NCBI GenBank assembly: GCA_018821535.1
Contig: JAHJLV010000001.1
Coordinates: 1-64,000 of the forward strand
DNA from: Pseudomonadota bacterium
GTDB taxonomy: Bacteria; Desulfobacterota; Desulfobacteria; Desulfobacterales; Desulfobacteraceae
Reading direction: 5' to 3'
Length of the DNA stretch: 64,000 nt
Within the stretch, counting starts at the first letter, position 1; each line of letters starts with the position of its first letter. The notes beneath the pieces were generated by a model. It had not been told where the DNA came from, did not search any database, and saw only the letters and a program-made list of their open reading frames with translations. Shown one piece after another: positions 1 through 8,873 of this stretch. Position numbers and translations under genes: made by a program.

Positions 1-111
1 ATGCAAATATTTTTCTAATAAAAATAGAAAATCCAAATTTGTAATTATAAAAATTCATATATGTCACTTTATGGGAGGCAGGGAAAGTCACCTGGCTTGC
101 GGTGGAAGGAT

Positions 112-158
112 ATTTTGCAGACAGGGCTTCAGGAAATGCCCTGTCTGCAGTTTTAAGA
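112..158. terminator. Hairpin downstream of the TonB receptor gene
   Basis: A perfect 12-bp stem (116-127 with 138-149, 10-nt loop) lies just past the stop codon of the TonB receptor gene. On the plus strand the stem is followed by G and TTTT. On the minus strand it is followed by AAAATA, so it is a better terminator for a plus-strand transcript entering from the left edge. It may also protect the 3' end of the receptor mRNA. The rest of 1-180 is AT-rich and shows no gene. Confidence 0.5.
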
Positions 159-180
159 TATGATGGATGTTTTCAACGGT

Positions 181-2250
181 TTAGAATGTATATTCCATTC
201 CCAGAAAAAATGAGCGTGTCGGCATTGGATATGCGCTGCCACTGTAGGACGAAGTTGTATACAACTGATCAAAAAGATTGTTGATTCCGAAAAAAGTTTT
301 AAAGCTGCCATTATGCCAGGTAATCTTCACATCAAATACCTGGGTTGATCCCAGTACGTGTGCATCATCTGTATTTGTCAGGTCATTCCCGTCGAACTTC
401 GGCCCTGACAGGGTTCCTGCAAATGCAAGGGTGATCTGATCACATGGATAAATTTCCAACCCGATATTTCCCATATGTTCAGGAACCAGAGGAAGGGTGG
501 CATTGCTTTTTTCAAATCTTGCCCGGGTATATGAATAATTTGCCCAGAAAAAAAGCCAGGAAGCCGGATAGAATTTCAGTTCAGATTCAATCCCCCGCCT
601 GCAGGTGGTTTCATCGTAGTTGCGGTTAACCCTTGTGCCGGTTCCGGGGTCTTCTCCATAATAGATCTCATCCTGTGTATCCATTCTGAAAACAGACACA
701 GAGATTTCTGCCGTACGGTCAACCCCAAGGCGCAGTCCGGCATCATAGTGCTTTGATGACTGAGGGTGCAGATCACTGTCGGAAAGGGCGAATTCATCCA
801 CATTGGGAATTCTGTAGCTTTTTGAAGCCCCGGCAAAAAGTGTGAGCGACTTGAGCACTTCCCATGACACGCCAGCCTCCCATGCCGGATTGGTCCATTT
901 TTTTTCAAGAACATCCCCTGTCACCCACATGGAATACAGATACTGTGGCGGGATAAAGACCGGTGGCGGCAAAACCGCCGGAGAATAAACAGCGGTATAA
1001 GTATCATCCCTGAATTTGCCGGAAAATTTTGAATACCGGTATCCGGCGGTCAATGTGACTTTCCTGTGCAGACTGATTTCATTGTAAAAAAATCCCTCCA
1101 GGCGCCGGGTGTCTCCATTCTTCCGGGCAGCGTCCTGATCTTCGCGCAGATACCGGGTGTCAAAAAAATCCACACCATAAACAAAATTCCAATCAAAGCT
1201 GCCCATCTCCATTTTTTTTTCATGCTGCAAAGAGGTCTGAATGGTATTTTCATCAATGAAATCCATTTGATCTTTTTCTGATAAAAGGGGTGTGTATCCG
1301 ATAATATACTGGTTGACCCGATCCCGATACCCGAACTTAAATAAAACGTTTCCAAGCCCGGTCTCAAGATCAGCCTTGCCGGTGATCCGATTATCTTCAG
1401 TGGCACTGAAATCATGAGGCGCACCAGTTTTTTTTCGTAAATCACGTGATTTGGCATCTTCAAAAGAGACCGGGCCTGGAAGACCGATTCGGTTTTTCAT
1501 AAAAGAAACATCAATGCCAGCTGTTAATGCCGTGCAAATGCCATATTCCAGGTTCACGGAAGTGTCTTTTTTCCTGAGTTGGCCATTGTCCCGGTATCCG
1601 TCAGAATCTGAATAGCCCCCGGCCGCCCGCAGAGAAAGGTTCTTATTCCGGGTGCCTGCCTGAAACCTTGCTCCTGAGGAATGAAAACAGTCTGCTTTGA
1701 GGGACATTTTTCCGGAAAAAGGATGTTCGGGTCGTCTGGTAATGATATTGATCACACCTCCCACGGCGCCGTCACCATAAAGCACAGCGCTGCCGCCGCG
1801 GACAATTTCAATTTTTTCGATCTCCTCAAGGGGAACAGACAGAAAATCCGGTCCGGCCATATCACTGGAATTAAGCCTGAACCCATCCACCATCACAATC
1901 ACATTGCTGACATAGGTATCGCCCATGCCGCGAATATCTATCCCGGATTTTCCTTCATTCCCGGTGGTGCTGCGAATATTGAGATTGGCTTCTCTGCCCA
2001 GCAGGTCAACAATATTGACTGTCGTGGAATTGGCAATGTCTTCAGCGCTGATCACCGTGATGTTTTTGGGGACAGTTTTGGATGCCCTGCTGGTTCTTGT
2101 CGCTGTAACAACGACATCTTCAAGCTCCAGGCGTTGTGCCTTTAAAGGGGTGTCTGATGTATCTGCCTTGATATCTGCCAGAGCAGATGAAAAATATAAA
2201 AAACATATCCCTGCGGTCAGCATCGGGATAATAAACCGATAAATATTCAT
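181..2250 (-). CDS. TonB-dependent outer-membrane receptor, probably for cobalamin (BtuB-like)
   Basis: Outer-membrane beta-barrel that imports a ligand using TonB energy. The 689-residue product has a signal peptide (about 1-25), a TonB box (EDVVVTATR, about 44-51), a plug domain (about 60-170, with the IDIRGMGD and VRGGSAVLYGDGAVGGVINI-type plug motifs) and a long barrel ending in Tyr-Thr-Phe, as barrel proteins do. It is the third gene of an operon that begins with a cobalamin riboswitch, so a corrinoid is the likely cargo. That substrate is an inference from regulation; the barrel alone does not show it. The ATG at 2250 has no clear Shine-Dalgarno sequence, and a strong hairpin sits just upstream. 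A haem or siderophore receptor is the alternative but fits the riboswitch less well. Confidence 0.9.
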   Translation of the reverse strand: MNIYRFIIPMLTAGICFLYFSSALADIKADTSDTPLKAQRLELEDVVVTATRTSRASKTVPKNITVISAEDIANSTTVNIVDLLGREANLNIRSTTGNEGKSGIDIRGMGDTYVSNVIVMVDGFRLNSSDMAGPDFLSVPLEEIEKIEIVRGGSAVLYGDGAVGGVINIITRRPEHPFSGKMSLKADCFHSSGARFQAGTRNKNLSLRAAGGYSDSDGYRDNGQLRKKDTSVNLEYGICTALTAGIDVSFMKNRIGLPGPVSFEDAKSRDLRKKTGAPHDFSATEDNRITGKADLETGLGNVLFKFGYRDRVNQYIIGYTPLLSEKDQMDFIDENTIQTSLQHEKKMEMGSFDWNFVYGVDFFDTRYLREDQDAARKNGDTRRLEGFFYNEISLHRKVTLTAGYRYSKFSGKFRDDTYTAVYSPAVLPPPVFIPPQYLYSMWVTGDVLEKKWTNPAWEAGVSWEVLKSLTLFAGASKSYRIPNVDEFALSDSDLHPQSSKHYDAGLRLGVDRTAEISVSVFRMDTQDEIYYGEDPGTGTRVNRNYDETTCRRGIESELKFYPASWLFFWANYSYTRARFEKSNATLPLVPEHMGNIGLEIYPCDQITLAFAGTLSGPKFDGNDLTNTDDAHVLGSTQVFDVKITWHNGSFKTFFGINNLFDQLYTTSSYSGSAYPMPTRSFFLGMEYTF

Positions 2251-2265
2251 GATCTGATTTTTTAG

Positions 2266-2296
2266 GGCAAAGGATCGTTTGCATCGATCCTTTGCC
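2266..2296. repeat. Intercistronic 12-bp inverted repeat
   Basis: GGCAAAGGATCG (2266-2277) pairs perfectly with CGATCCTTTGCC (2285-2296) around a 7-nt loop, in the 67-nt gap between the second PEP-CTERM gene and the TonB receptor gene. There is no T-run after it on the minus strand, so a terminator is unlikely. An mRNA stability or processing element that sets different expression of the two genes is possible. Confidence 0.6.
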
Positions 2297-2317
2297 GGTA
2301 TTGTCCTTAAATTATGG

Positions 2318-3103
2318 TCAGCTTTTTTCCCGCCGGGTTTTTACCAGTAAAACATAGCCTGAAAGCATAAGCCAGAAGGTGCCGGGAACAGGCACTGCCG
2401 ATGTCCCCGGGTTCAGTACGCCTATAGCATCCAGATCAAATCCTGCACTGCCGGTGGTGGGGTATGGGTCATAAATAATATTTCCCGCAGTGTCAAAAGC
2501 AGTTCCGTCACCCACAATATCCACCAGGCGGATATAGTAAATCGCATTCAAATCCAATATGGATGCATCCTGACCGGTATTGTATTGGAGCATGTCCAGG
2601 TCAAACAGGGTGCCAAGCCCCTGCTGATGCTTTCCTGCCAGCTGATACAGGTTGCTGGCATCGACAGATCCGAATCCGCCGACAGGGGAAGATGTATAGG
2701 AATAATTGTCAAACCGGACAAAATCCACACCATTAGTGGATACCTCAACATAGGCAAGTTCCAGAAAACTGGCGCTGAATGAATTTTCAAAAACGGCAAA
2801 ATCCGCCCCATCCCCATTGGCAACGGGTGTGTCAAAGGTCATGGTGATGGAACCGCCCCGCCCAAGACACACAATATCAAAAGACCCTCCAACTGCTGCG
2901 CCCAGCGCTTTGTCCGGTGTCTGCCATTGTGTATCCACATGGGTTCCGGGCAGGTAATTTTCCCACCCTGTTGCCCAGGCGACAATGCCGCTGTCATTCT
3001 TGTCGATATAATCGTCTACTGCAAAAGGGCCGGCCCATGCTGCCGTGCTGTTACATATGATCCATGCTGCTGCCATAAAAATAAGATAATAGCTTTTTTT
3101 CAT
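2318..3103 (-). CDS. PEP-CTERM-type surface protein of the cobalamin operon
   Basis: Predicted 261-residue secreted protein: signal peptide about 1-24 (cleavage after Ala-Trp-Ala), a beta-rich body, and a C-terminal sorting tail (about 236-261) of VPVPG, a hydrophobic stretch and a basic end, as in proteins handled by exosortase. The body has the [34 protein letters not shown] pattern, which I associate with surface proteins in B12-regulated loci; that link is from memory. The ATG at 3103 is chosen over the in-frame ATG at 3199 because AAGGAGG-like sequence sits just before it and a signal peptide then starts at residue 1. It lies 1 nt after the upstream gene, so the two are probably translated together. 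Role: likely corrinoid binding or presentation at the surface (inference). Confidence 0.8.
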   Translation of the reverse strand: MKKSYYLIFMAAAWIICNSTAAWAGPFAVDDYIDKNDSGIVAWATGWENYLPGTHVDTQWQTPDKALGAAVGGSFDIVCLGRGGSITMTFDTPVANGDGADFAVFENSFSASFLELAYVEVSTNGVDFVRFDNYSYTSSPVGGFGSVDASNLYQLAGKHQQGLGTLFDLDMLQYNTGQDASILDLNAIYYIRLVDIVGDGTAFDTAGNIIYDPYPTTGSAGFDLDAIGVLNPGTSAVPVPGTFWLMLSGYVLLVKTRREKS

Positions 3104-3104
3104 G

Positions 3105-3917
3105 TTAGGCCTCCTTGCTGACAGTGTGTTTTTTGAGACCGACAAGACCGATAAGACCTGCGCCCAGAAGCCAGATTGAAGTTGGTACCGGAACGGCATT
3201 CAGATTATCCACAGCAAAATATGCAGGGGTATTCATGCCCCACATACCGGTGTCCGAGGAGGATAAGGAAAAATCAAGCCCCACAACATTGCCAAGCCCG
3301 CTTAAATCCACCCAGGTCCAGTTGTCAATAATATAATCCTGTGTGCTGTCGGTAAATCGGTAATCTGCCAGATAAAATTCAACAGCAGTATCTGTCAGTT
3401 CTCCAGCCTGGGTAATTCCCCGGATGGTCAGCAAAAACCAGTCCGGATCATTTCCATCCCCTCCGCCAAATTTTTTGGCAAAAGAATCACCGGTTGTCAT
3501 GGACAGGCAGGCATAGGTTGTATTGGTGAAATATCCTCCGCTGATGGTGGTATTATAATCTTCTCCGGTTGAGGCTCCAAAGGATACAGACGGATTTGAG
3601 GTATATCCGACATATCCGATCCCGTAGTTGGCAGATCCATTGACACCACTTCCGGTGATTGCACTGAACTGGTTGGTATAACCGGGGGTAAGGGTATCTG
3701 TCATGTTTGAATAGGAAAATCCATCCCAGCTGGAATAATTCGGATCATAATTATTGGCAAACCAGGTATCGGCACTGATAAATCCTGTTGATCCATCTGA
3801 TCCGTTCCAGTAGGACTCCTTTGCCAGTCCAAGATCCTCGAAAGTAACAACCGCTGCTGTGACAGGTGAAGCAATGCCTAAAAACACCAGCAAAACAAAT
3901 AGCACGTTTTTTTTCAT
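3105..3917 (-). CDS. BtuH-like (DUF4465-like) surface protein with PEP-CTERM tail
   Basis: First gene after the cobalamin riboswitch. The 270-residue product has a signal peptide (about 1-21) and a body that closely resembles DUF4465: [18 protein letters not shown] near the start, [52 protein letters not shown] and [16 protein letters not shown] near the end. In Bacteroidetes, DUF4465 proteins of the BtuH family bind vitamin B12 at the cell surface. The tail (about 242-270) is VPVP, a hydrophobic stretch and a Lys-Lys-containing end, a PEP-CTERM variant of the VPxP kind. An AAGGAG site precedes the ATG. Most likely a B12-capture protein delivering to the TonB receptor. The domain assignment is from recognised motifs and was not searched. 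Confidence 0.82.
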   Translation of the reverse strand: MKKNVLFVLLVFLGIASPVTAAVVTFEDLGLAKESYWNGSDGSTGFISADTWFANNYDPNYSSWDGFSYSNMTDTLTPGYTNQFSAITGSGVNGSANYGIGYVGYTSNPSVSFGASTGEDYNTTISGGYFTNTTYACLSMTTGDSFAKKFGGGDGNDPDWFLLTIRGITQAGELTDTAVEFYLADYRFTDSTQDYIIDNWTWVDLSGLGNVVGLDFSLSSSDTGMWGMNTPAYFAVDNLNAVPVPTSIWLLGAGLIGLVGLKKHTVSKEA

Positions 3918-4027
3918 TTTTCGTTCTCCTTGAATTAGTTTAAATAATTATCGGTTTTTTTTGAGGTTTGTTTTTCAGCAGCGGAAGGATGAGACGAGAA
4001 AAATTGTCATACCGGGTATTTGGACAT

Positions 4028-4062
4028 AAAAAAATCCCTCTTCAATAAAATTGAAGAGGGAT
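4028..4062 (-). terminator. Intrinsic terminator of the cobalamin riboswitch
   Basis: A perfect 13-bp stem (4034-4046 with 4050-4062, loop of three) is followed on the minus strand by seven T. It lies between the riboswitch and the first structural gene, as expected for B12-dependent transcription attenuation. I did not find a convincing antiterminator partner by eye. Confidence 0.9.
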
Positions 4063-4135
4063 ATCCGTATTTATACCCAGTCTGTACATCCTATATGCAG
4101 CATCTCTTTACCTCGAAGATACCGACACTAAAAAT

Positions 4136-4322
4136 CCAGGCAGGTCTTCTGGCTTGCGCATCATCCTACTTGCTGACCTTCCCGGCTGAAAAACGGGTAT
4201 ACCCCTTTGTGGAAGTTTTCCATTTTTCAATCAGTGGTTTTTCCAGCGTTCGTCCGCGCTTACAGCGGCGGGTCCGCCCCCGATTTGAACGGGGTTCCCT
4301 GTTGGGCTAAAAAGCACCTGAA
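4136..4322 (-). promoter_or_regulatory. Cobalamin riboswitch
   Basis: Reading the minus strand, the conserved blocks appear in order: AGGTGC and AGCCCAACAGGGAAC at the 5' end, GGCGGACCCGCCGCTGTAA, CCACTG, GGGAAGGTCAGC, and AGCCAGAAGACCTGCC at the 3' end. This is the standard B12-box architecture. An intrinsic terminator follows about 75 nt later. The switch should turn off the PEP-CTERM / TonB-receptor operon when cobalamin is plentiful. Confidence 0.96.
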
Positions 4323-4330
4323 TCATGAGC

Positions 4331-4360
4331 ATACTAATATTAAAGAAAAAAAAATGTCAA
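4331..4360 (-). promoter_or_regulatory. Sigma70-type promoter of the cobalamin operon
   Basis: On the minus strand, TTGACA (4355-4360) and TAGTAT (4331-4336) are separated by 18 bp that include a run of nine T. Predicted transcription start is just before the riboswitch 5' end, which agrees with the aptamer boundary. Confidence 0.7.
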
Positions 4361-4441
4361 GGGGTTTTTCAGGACCAACGCATGTAAAAAATCAAAATTC
4401 TGCCTTTATCCCGGCGGCAGACAAAATATTTATCCCGTTCT

Positions 4442-4470
4442 TTGCAAATTAGCAGGGAAGTTGCTAAACT
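4442..4470 (+). promoter_or_regulatory. Candidate promoter of the chemoreceptor gene
   Basis: TTGCAA (4442-4447), 17 bp, TAAACT (4465-4470), about 40 bp before the chemoreceptor ATG. Moderate match to the sigma70 consensus. I saw no clear sigma28 (flagellar) pattern. Confidence 0.4.
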
Positions 4471-4510
4471 ATCCCCGGTTTTAAAGGTTTGGATCTGACA
4501 GGAGGAAATA

Positions 4511-6607
4511 ATGTTTCAACTGAAAAATGTTAAAATGCAGGTCAAATTTATTGCAGCTTTTCTGATCGTGGGGATTCTCCCGTTTGCTGTCATGGGGATG
4601 CTGTCTGTGGATCGGTCCGGCAAAGCGCTTACCCATATGGCCTATGAAGAACTCAGTGTTCTGATGAGCAGTAAAAAAGCCCATGTGGAAGAATACTTCA
4701 AGGGGCTGTTTCTCCAGATGTCTGTTTTTGCCCAGTCCAGTGATGTGGCTGATTTTTATGATCATCTGGTTCAGTATCACAAAGATACCGGTGTGACGCC
4801 AACAGGCAATTACGATGTTTCCACGCCGGAATACAAGACCCTCTGGCAGAGCCACGGGGAAAAACTCCGGGCATACCAGAGCCAGAGCGGGGTATATGAT
4901 GTGTTTCTCATCTGCGCAGCCCATGGTCATGTCATGTACACCAATGCAAAAGAAAGTGATCTGGGAGAAAATCTTGGGCATGGCCGGTACAAGAATACAT
5001 CTCTGGCTCAGCTGTGGCGCAAGGTGGTGCAGACCGGTAAACCCGCAATCGTGGATATGGCACCCTATGCACCGAGCAATGGTGTGCCTGCGATTTTTGC
5101 AGGATATCCCATTTATACCGGCCAGAGCACACTTCTGGGAATAGTGGCTTTTCAGATTCCCCTGGGTCAGATCAATACCATCATGACAGCCCGCGCCGGT
5201 GCCGGAGAAACCGTGCAAACCTATCTTGTGGGAAAAGACAGTCTCATGCGCTCAGACGCACCCTTGTCTGAGGCCACCCATTCCGTGAAAGCCAGTTTTG
5301 CCAATCCGGCACAAGGAAAGGTGCAGACTTCTGCTGTTCAGGATGCCCTGGCTGGAAAATCAGGCCATGCTGTTCTGGACAATTTTGCCGGAAAACAGGT
5401 GTTGACTGAATATGGACCGCTGACCATCATGGATCTGACCTGGGCCATTATTACAGAAATTCAGACAGCAGAAGCCTTTGAATCCATAAAGGATCTCAAG
5501 ATTCTGGTATGGGTGATTGCCGGGGTGGGACTGATCCTGATCATTGGTGTTGCCGTGGTTTTTACCCGGGCCATTACCCTTCCTGTCAATAAAGGAGTTG
5601 AATTCTCAAAAGCCCTGGCAACCGGTGACTTGACCCGGACCCTGGACATTGACCAGTCAGATGAAATCGGAGAGCTGGCCAAGTCCATGAACCATATGGC
5701 AGTTAACCTGAACACCATGTTCAGGGATCTGACCCAGGGCGTGAATGTGCTTTCATCCTCTTCCACGGAATTGTCCGCGATTTCCAGCCAGATGTCCGGG
5801 GGAGCGGGCCGGACATCGGATAAATCTGTTTCAGTGGCTGCGGCAGCCGAGCAGATGAGTACCGGCATGATCAGTGTGGCAGCCGCATCTGAACAGGCCG
5901 CCACCAATATTCAGATGGTGGCGGCAGCAGCAGAGGAAATGACATCCACAATCAATGAAATTGCAGGCAATGCGGAAAAAGGAAGAAGTGTCTCACGACA
6001 GGCAGTTGAAAAATCAAAAAATGCCTCGGAAAAAGTCAATGAACTGGGGCAGGCAGCCAAAGAAATCGGAACCATCACCCAGACCATTGCTGAAATATCA
6101 GAACAGACCAATCTTCTGGCATTGAATGCCACCATTGAAGCGGCCCGGGCAGGCCAGGCCGGAAAGGGGTTTGCTGTGGTGGCTTCCGAGATCAAGGAAC
6201 TGGCAAAACAGACCGAAGAGGCCACCCAGAAGATCCGGGCCCAGATCGAGCAGATTCAGCAGACAACCCGGGGCAGCGTGGATGAAATCGGACAGGTTTC
6301 CGGTATTATCGATGACATGAACGATATTGTCTCAACCATTGCAGCATCGGTTCAGGAACAGTCTTCTGTTACCCAGGAAATTGCCAATAATGTGAGCCAG
6401 GCAGCCCTGGGGATTCAGGAGGTCAACCAGAATGTCACCCAGAGCGCCACTGTTTCAGAAGGGATCGCAAAGGATATCAATGATGTCAGTCAATCCGCAA
6501 AACAGATGTCCAGTGCCAGCACCCAGGTGAACACCAGTGCAAGAGAACTGTCTGATCTGTCTGAGCAGATCCGGGAAATGACTGGCAGATTTAAAATCCG
6601 GGAGTAA
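4511..6607 (+). CDS. Methyl-accepting chemotaxis protein
   Basis: Transmembrane chemoreceptor that controls the CheA kinase. The 698 residues run: short cytoplasmic N-terminus, membrane segment about 10-32, a large periplasmic sensor of Cache-like size (about 35-325), a second membrane segment (about 329-351), a HAMP linker, and a long coiled-coil signalling domain. The hairpin tip is clear at about 525-560 (EISEQTNLLALNATIEAARAG, then GKGFAVVASEIKELA). The C-terminus ends FKIRE with no CheR/CheB-binding pentapeptide. A good CAGGAGG ribosome-binding site precedes the ATG. It is monocistronic, and no che genes are adjacent. The ligand cannot be told from sequence alone. Confidence 0.93.
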   Translation: MFQLKNVKMQVKFIAAFLIVGILPFAVMGMLSVDRSGKALTHMAYEELSVLMSSKKAHVEEYFKGLFLQMSVFAQSSDVADFYDHLVQYHKDTGVTPTGNYDVSTPEYKTLWQSHGEKLRAYQSQSGVYDVFLICAAHGHVMYTNAKESDLGENLGHGRYKNTSLAQLWRKVVQTGKPAIVDMAPYAPSNGVPAIFAGYPIYTGQSTLLGIVAFQIPLGQINTIMTARAGAGETVQTYLVGKDSLMRSDAPLSEATHSVKASFANPAQGKVQTSAVQDALAGKSGHAVLDNFAGKQVLTEYGPLTIMDLTWAIITEIQTAEAFESIKDLKILVWVIAGVGLILIIGVAVVFTRAITLPVNKGVEFSKALATGDLTRTLDIDQSDEIGELAKSMNHMAVNLNTMFRDLTQGVNVLSSSSTELSAISSQMSGGAGRTSDKSVSVAAAAEQMSTGMISVAAASEQAATNIQMVAAAAEEMTSTINEIAGNAEKGRSVSRQAVEKSKNASEKVNELGQAAKEIGTITQTIAEISEQTNLLALNATIEAARAGQAGKGFAVVASEIKELAKQTEEATQKIRAQIEQIQQTTRGSVDEIGQVSGIIDDMNDIVSTIAASVQEQSSVTQEIANNVSQAALGIQEVNQNVTQSATVSEGIAKDINDVSQSAKQMSSASTQVNTSARELSDLSEQIREMTGRFKIRE

Positions 6608-6635
6608 AAGGCATGGAAAAAGATTCAGTCGGCAG

Positions 6636-8240
6636 TTAATCCAAAATCTCACGGATGCAATATGCCAGCTTGCTTTTGTCCAGAGGTTTTTCAATATAGC
6701 ACCGGGCGCCGATCATCATTGCTTTTTCTTTATCAATTTTGTTGCTGAAACCGGTGCACAGGATAACAGGCATATTTGAATTGATGTTCAAGATTTCTTT
6801 GATCAATTGATCGCCTGAAAGGCGCGGCATTGTCATGTCTGTAATTACCAGATCAAAACCTGCGGGTTCGGCCCGGATGAGTTCTAAAGCGTTAACCGGG
6901 TCAGTCAGTGCTTTCACTTTATATCCCAGCCGCTGTAAAAGCATGCTTCCCAGTTTTGACAGGCTCTCCTCATCATCAATAAACAGGATGGATTCATTAC
7001 CTGTTGGCAGATGATCTGATGTGGATTTGCTGGTTTGTTTTTCCCCTTTTGCAGCAGGGAATACAATTTTGAAAACACTTCCCTGTCCGGGTTTACTGTC
7101 CACTGAAACTGTACCGTTATGGTTCTTTACAATACCAAGGACAACAGACAGACCCATGCCGGTCCCTTTTCCGATTTCCTTGGTTGTAAAATACGGATCA
7201 AATATTCTGGTTCTGATATCCGGATCAATCCCATGACCTGTATCGCTGACTGTCAGCTGGATACAGGTTCCGGCATCTGTTTTTTGAAATTGGGTCGTGG
7301 CCTCATTGCCCACGGTGATTTCAGATAGATCGATTTTCAGGATGCCACCGGATTTTTCCATGGCATGAGCGGCATTGGTGCATAAATTGATCAGTATCTG
7401 ATAGATCTGTGTCGGGTCTGCCAAAATGGTGTTTTTGAGTACAGGAAGATTGAATTGAATATCAATGGTTGCTGGAATTGATGAACGTAAAAATTTGATT
7501 GCATCTTTAATAATGGGCTGAACATCCACATGAACTTTGGACTGTTCTGTTTTCCTGGTGAAGTTTAACAGCTGTTTTACAATATCGCTGGCCCTCAGAC
7601 TGGCTTTTTTTATTTCTTCCAGGTTTGACCAGATTTGATTCCATTCTTCTGTATCTTCCATTGCAAGTTCTGTGTTTCCAATGATAATGCCTAAAATATT
7701 ATTAAAATCATGGGCAATACCGCCGGATAAGGTGCCGATGGCTTCCATCTTCTGGGACTGGCGAAGCTGGTCTTCTAATTTTTTTCTGTGTTCTTCAGCC
7801 AGTTTGCGTTCAGCGATCTCGGCTTCAAGTTCCATGGTCCGTTCATACACTTTTTTTTCCAGATTTTCCAGAATGGTCCGGTTCAGTTCCCGCTGCACCT
7901 TTTCTTCGAAAATGATGGCCAGCATATGCATGAAATTTTCAAGAAAAGGAATATAAGGGGCAAAATCCTGCGGATCTGTCAGTATAAAGGACAATCTTGC
8001 ATAAATGTGTCCCTTGTAACGGATATCAAAATGATGGGCTGGATTTTCTGATACAGCCGGAGGAACCGGAATTTTGTCTTCACACAGCTGGGATTCTGCT
8101 TTTTTGACACCGGGAATATCCTTGAGACCCTGACAGATAAATTTAAGAATTGATATTTTATCAGGTAAATGTGCCACAACGCTCTGCATAAGCGAAATCT
8201 GGCCCAGGATGCTGGCACGAACTTCTTTAATTTCCCCCAT
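6636..8240 (-). CDS. Hybrid sensor histidine kinase with C-terminal receiver
   Basis: Soluble two-component kinase of 534 residues. The N-terminal part (about 1-120) is an unassigned sensor, followed by a coiled coil. The HisKA motif LSGGIAHDFNNIL has its phospho-His near 178. The ATPase domain has NLCTNAAHAM, DTGHGIDP and GTGMGLSVV. A receiver domain (about 415-534) follows, with FIDDEES and the phospho-acceptor Asp in VITDMTMP. No membrane segment is seen. It starts 4 nt after the MEDS-domain gene and is surely co-transcribed with it, so that protein may supply input. A separate output regulator is not present nearby. Confidence 0.92.
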   Translation of the reverse strand: MGEIKEVRASILGQISLMQSVVAHLPDKISILKFICQGLKDIPGVKKAESQLCEDKIPVPPAVSENPAHHFDIRYKGHIYARLSFILTDPQDFAPYIPFLENFMHMLAIIFEEKVQRELNRTILENLEKKVYERTMELEAEIAERKLAEEHRKKLEDQLRQSQKMEAIGTLSGGIAHDFNNILGIIIGNTELAMEDTEEWNQIWSNLEEIKKASLRASDIVKQLLNFTRKTEQSKVHVDVQPIIKDAIKFLRSSIPATIDIQFNLPVLKNTILADPTQIYQILINLCTNAAHAMEKSGGILKIDLSEITVGNEATTQFQKTDAGTCIQLTVSDTGHGIDPDIRTRIFDPYFTTKEIGKGTGMGLSVVLGIVKNHNGTVSVDSKPGQGSVFKIVFPAAKGEKQTSKSTSDHLPTGNESILFIDDEESLSKLGSMLLQRLGYKVKALTDPVNALELIRAEPAGFDLVITDMTMPRLSGDQLIKEILNINSNMPVILCTGFSNKIDKEKAMMIGARCYIEKPLDKSKLAYCIREILD

Positions 8241-8244
8241 TATC

Positions 8245-8862
8245 TCAACATCCTCTTAAATATTCCTCGGGTTCTATAAAAAACGGGTTATTCATCACCG
8301 CACCATTTACAATCATCTGGGGGTGCACTTTTAAAACTTCCATAAGGGTTGCACCATCAAAGGAATTGGCATCATACTGGCACACGGAAGTGATCGGATG
8401 ATCCCGCAAAAGCATACTGATCTTGCATTCATATTCAAGCAGTCTTTCACCACCCTTGACAGTTTCCACTTCCGGACTCATTTCACCAATTATCCTGGAT
8501 GCCGGAAATCCCATTTCCAGGGCGTCGTCATAAAATTGAGTCAACATGTGTATCATGCGATCCGGATCAAACTCATTATCCTGAAAATAAACCTCACTGG
8601 TATCCGAAAGGGATATGGCACCTGTTTGTTTCCGTTCATCGTATGAGATCTGATGGTCTTTAAAAAAAATTCTGAGTGAGTCCTCATCCATCTTGCTGGA
8701 GAAACACGCCATGCGTTCTCTGGATTCAAGACCGCTGAGCAGAAATTTTAACAAAGACTCTTTTCGCTCTTCATCTTTGGTGAAAATCAGACACATGTGT
8801 GTTCCCACAGGAACCTTCTGGTCGGTAAATCCCAAAGAAACTTGCAGATCGTGCTGACACAT
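8245..8862 (-). CDS. MEDS (DcmR-like sensory) domain protein
   Basis: A 205-residue soluble protein with the features of the MEDS domain, a RecA/KaiC-like sensory fold: GTHMCLIFTKDEERKESLLKF near the start, FLLSGLESRERMACFSS, and the C-terminal LLEYECKISMLL..HPITSVCQYDANSF block. MEDS domains in methanogens and methylotrophs occur with kinases or regulators and are thought to sense small hydrophobic or C1 compounds. An AGGAG site precedes the ATG at 8862. It is the first gene of a two-gene operon with the hybrid kinase, so a sensor role for that kinase is likely (inference). Confidence 0.8.
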   Translation of the reverse strand: MCQHDLQVSLGFTDQKVPVGTHMCLIFTKDEERKESLLKFLLSGLESRERMACFSSKMDEDSLRIFFKDHQISYDERKQTGAISLSDTSEVYFQDNEFDPDRMIHMLTQFYDDALEMGFPASRIIGEMSPEVETVKGGERLLEYECKISMLLRDHPITSVCQYDANSFDGATLMEVLKVHPQMIVNGAVMNNPFFIEPEEYLRGC

Positions 8863-8873
8863 AATGTTCTCCT

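Noticed and set aside
70..110. Minus-strand sequence resembling the 3' end of a second cobalamin riboswitch (AGCCAGGTGAC...CCTGCC).
   Set aside because: None of the other conserved blocks is present in the short space downstream of the receptor gene, and the match is interrupted.
1681..2145. 154-codon plus-strand open frame.
   Set aside because: Lies fully within the TonB receptor gene on the other strand, with no family match; a coding shadow.
3104..3199. Longer N-terminus for the second PEP-CTERM gene (ATG at 3199).
   Set aside because: It would overlap the preceding gene by 95 nt and bury the signal peptide; ATG 3103 has the proper ribosome-binding site.
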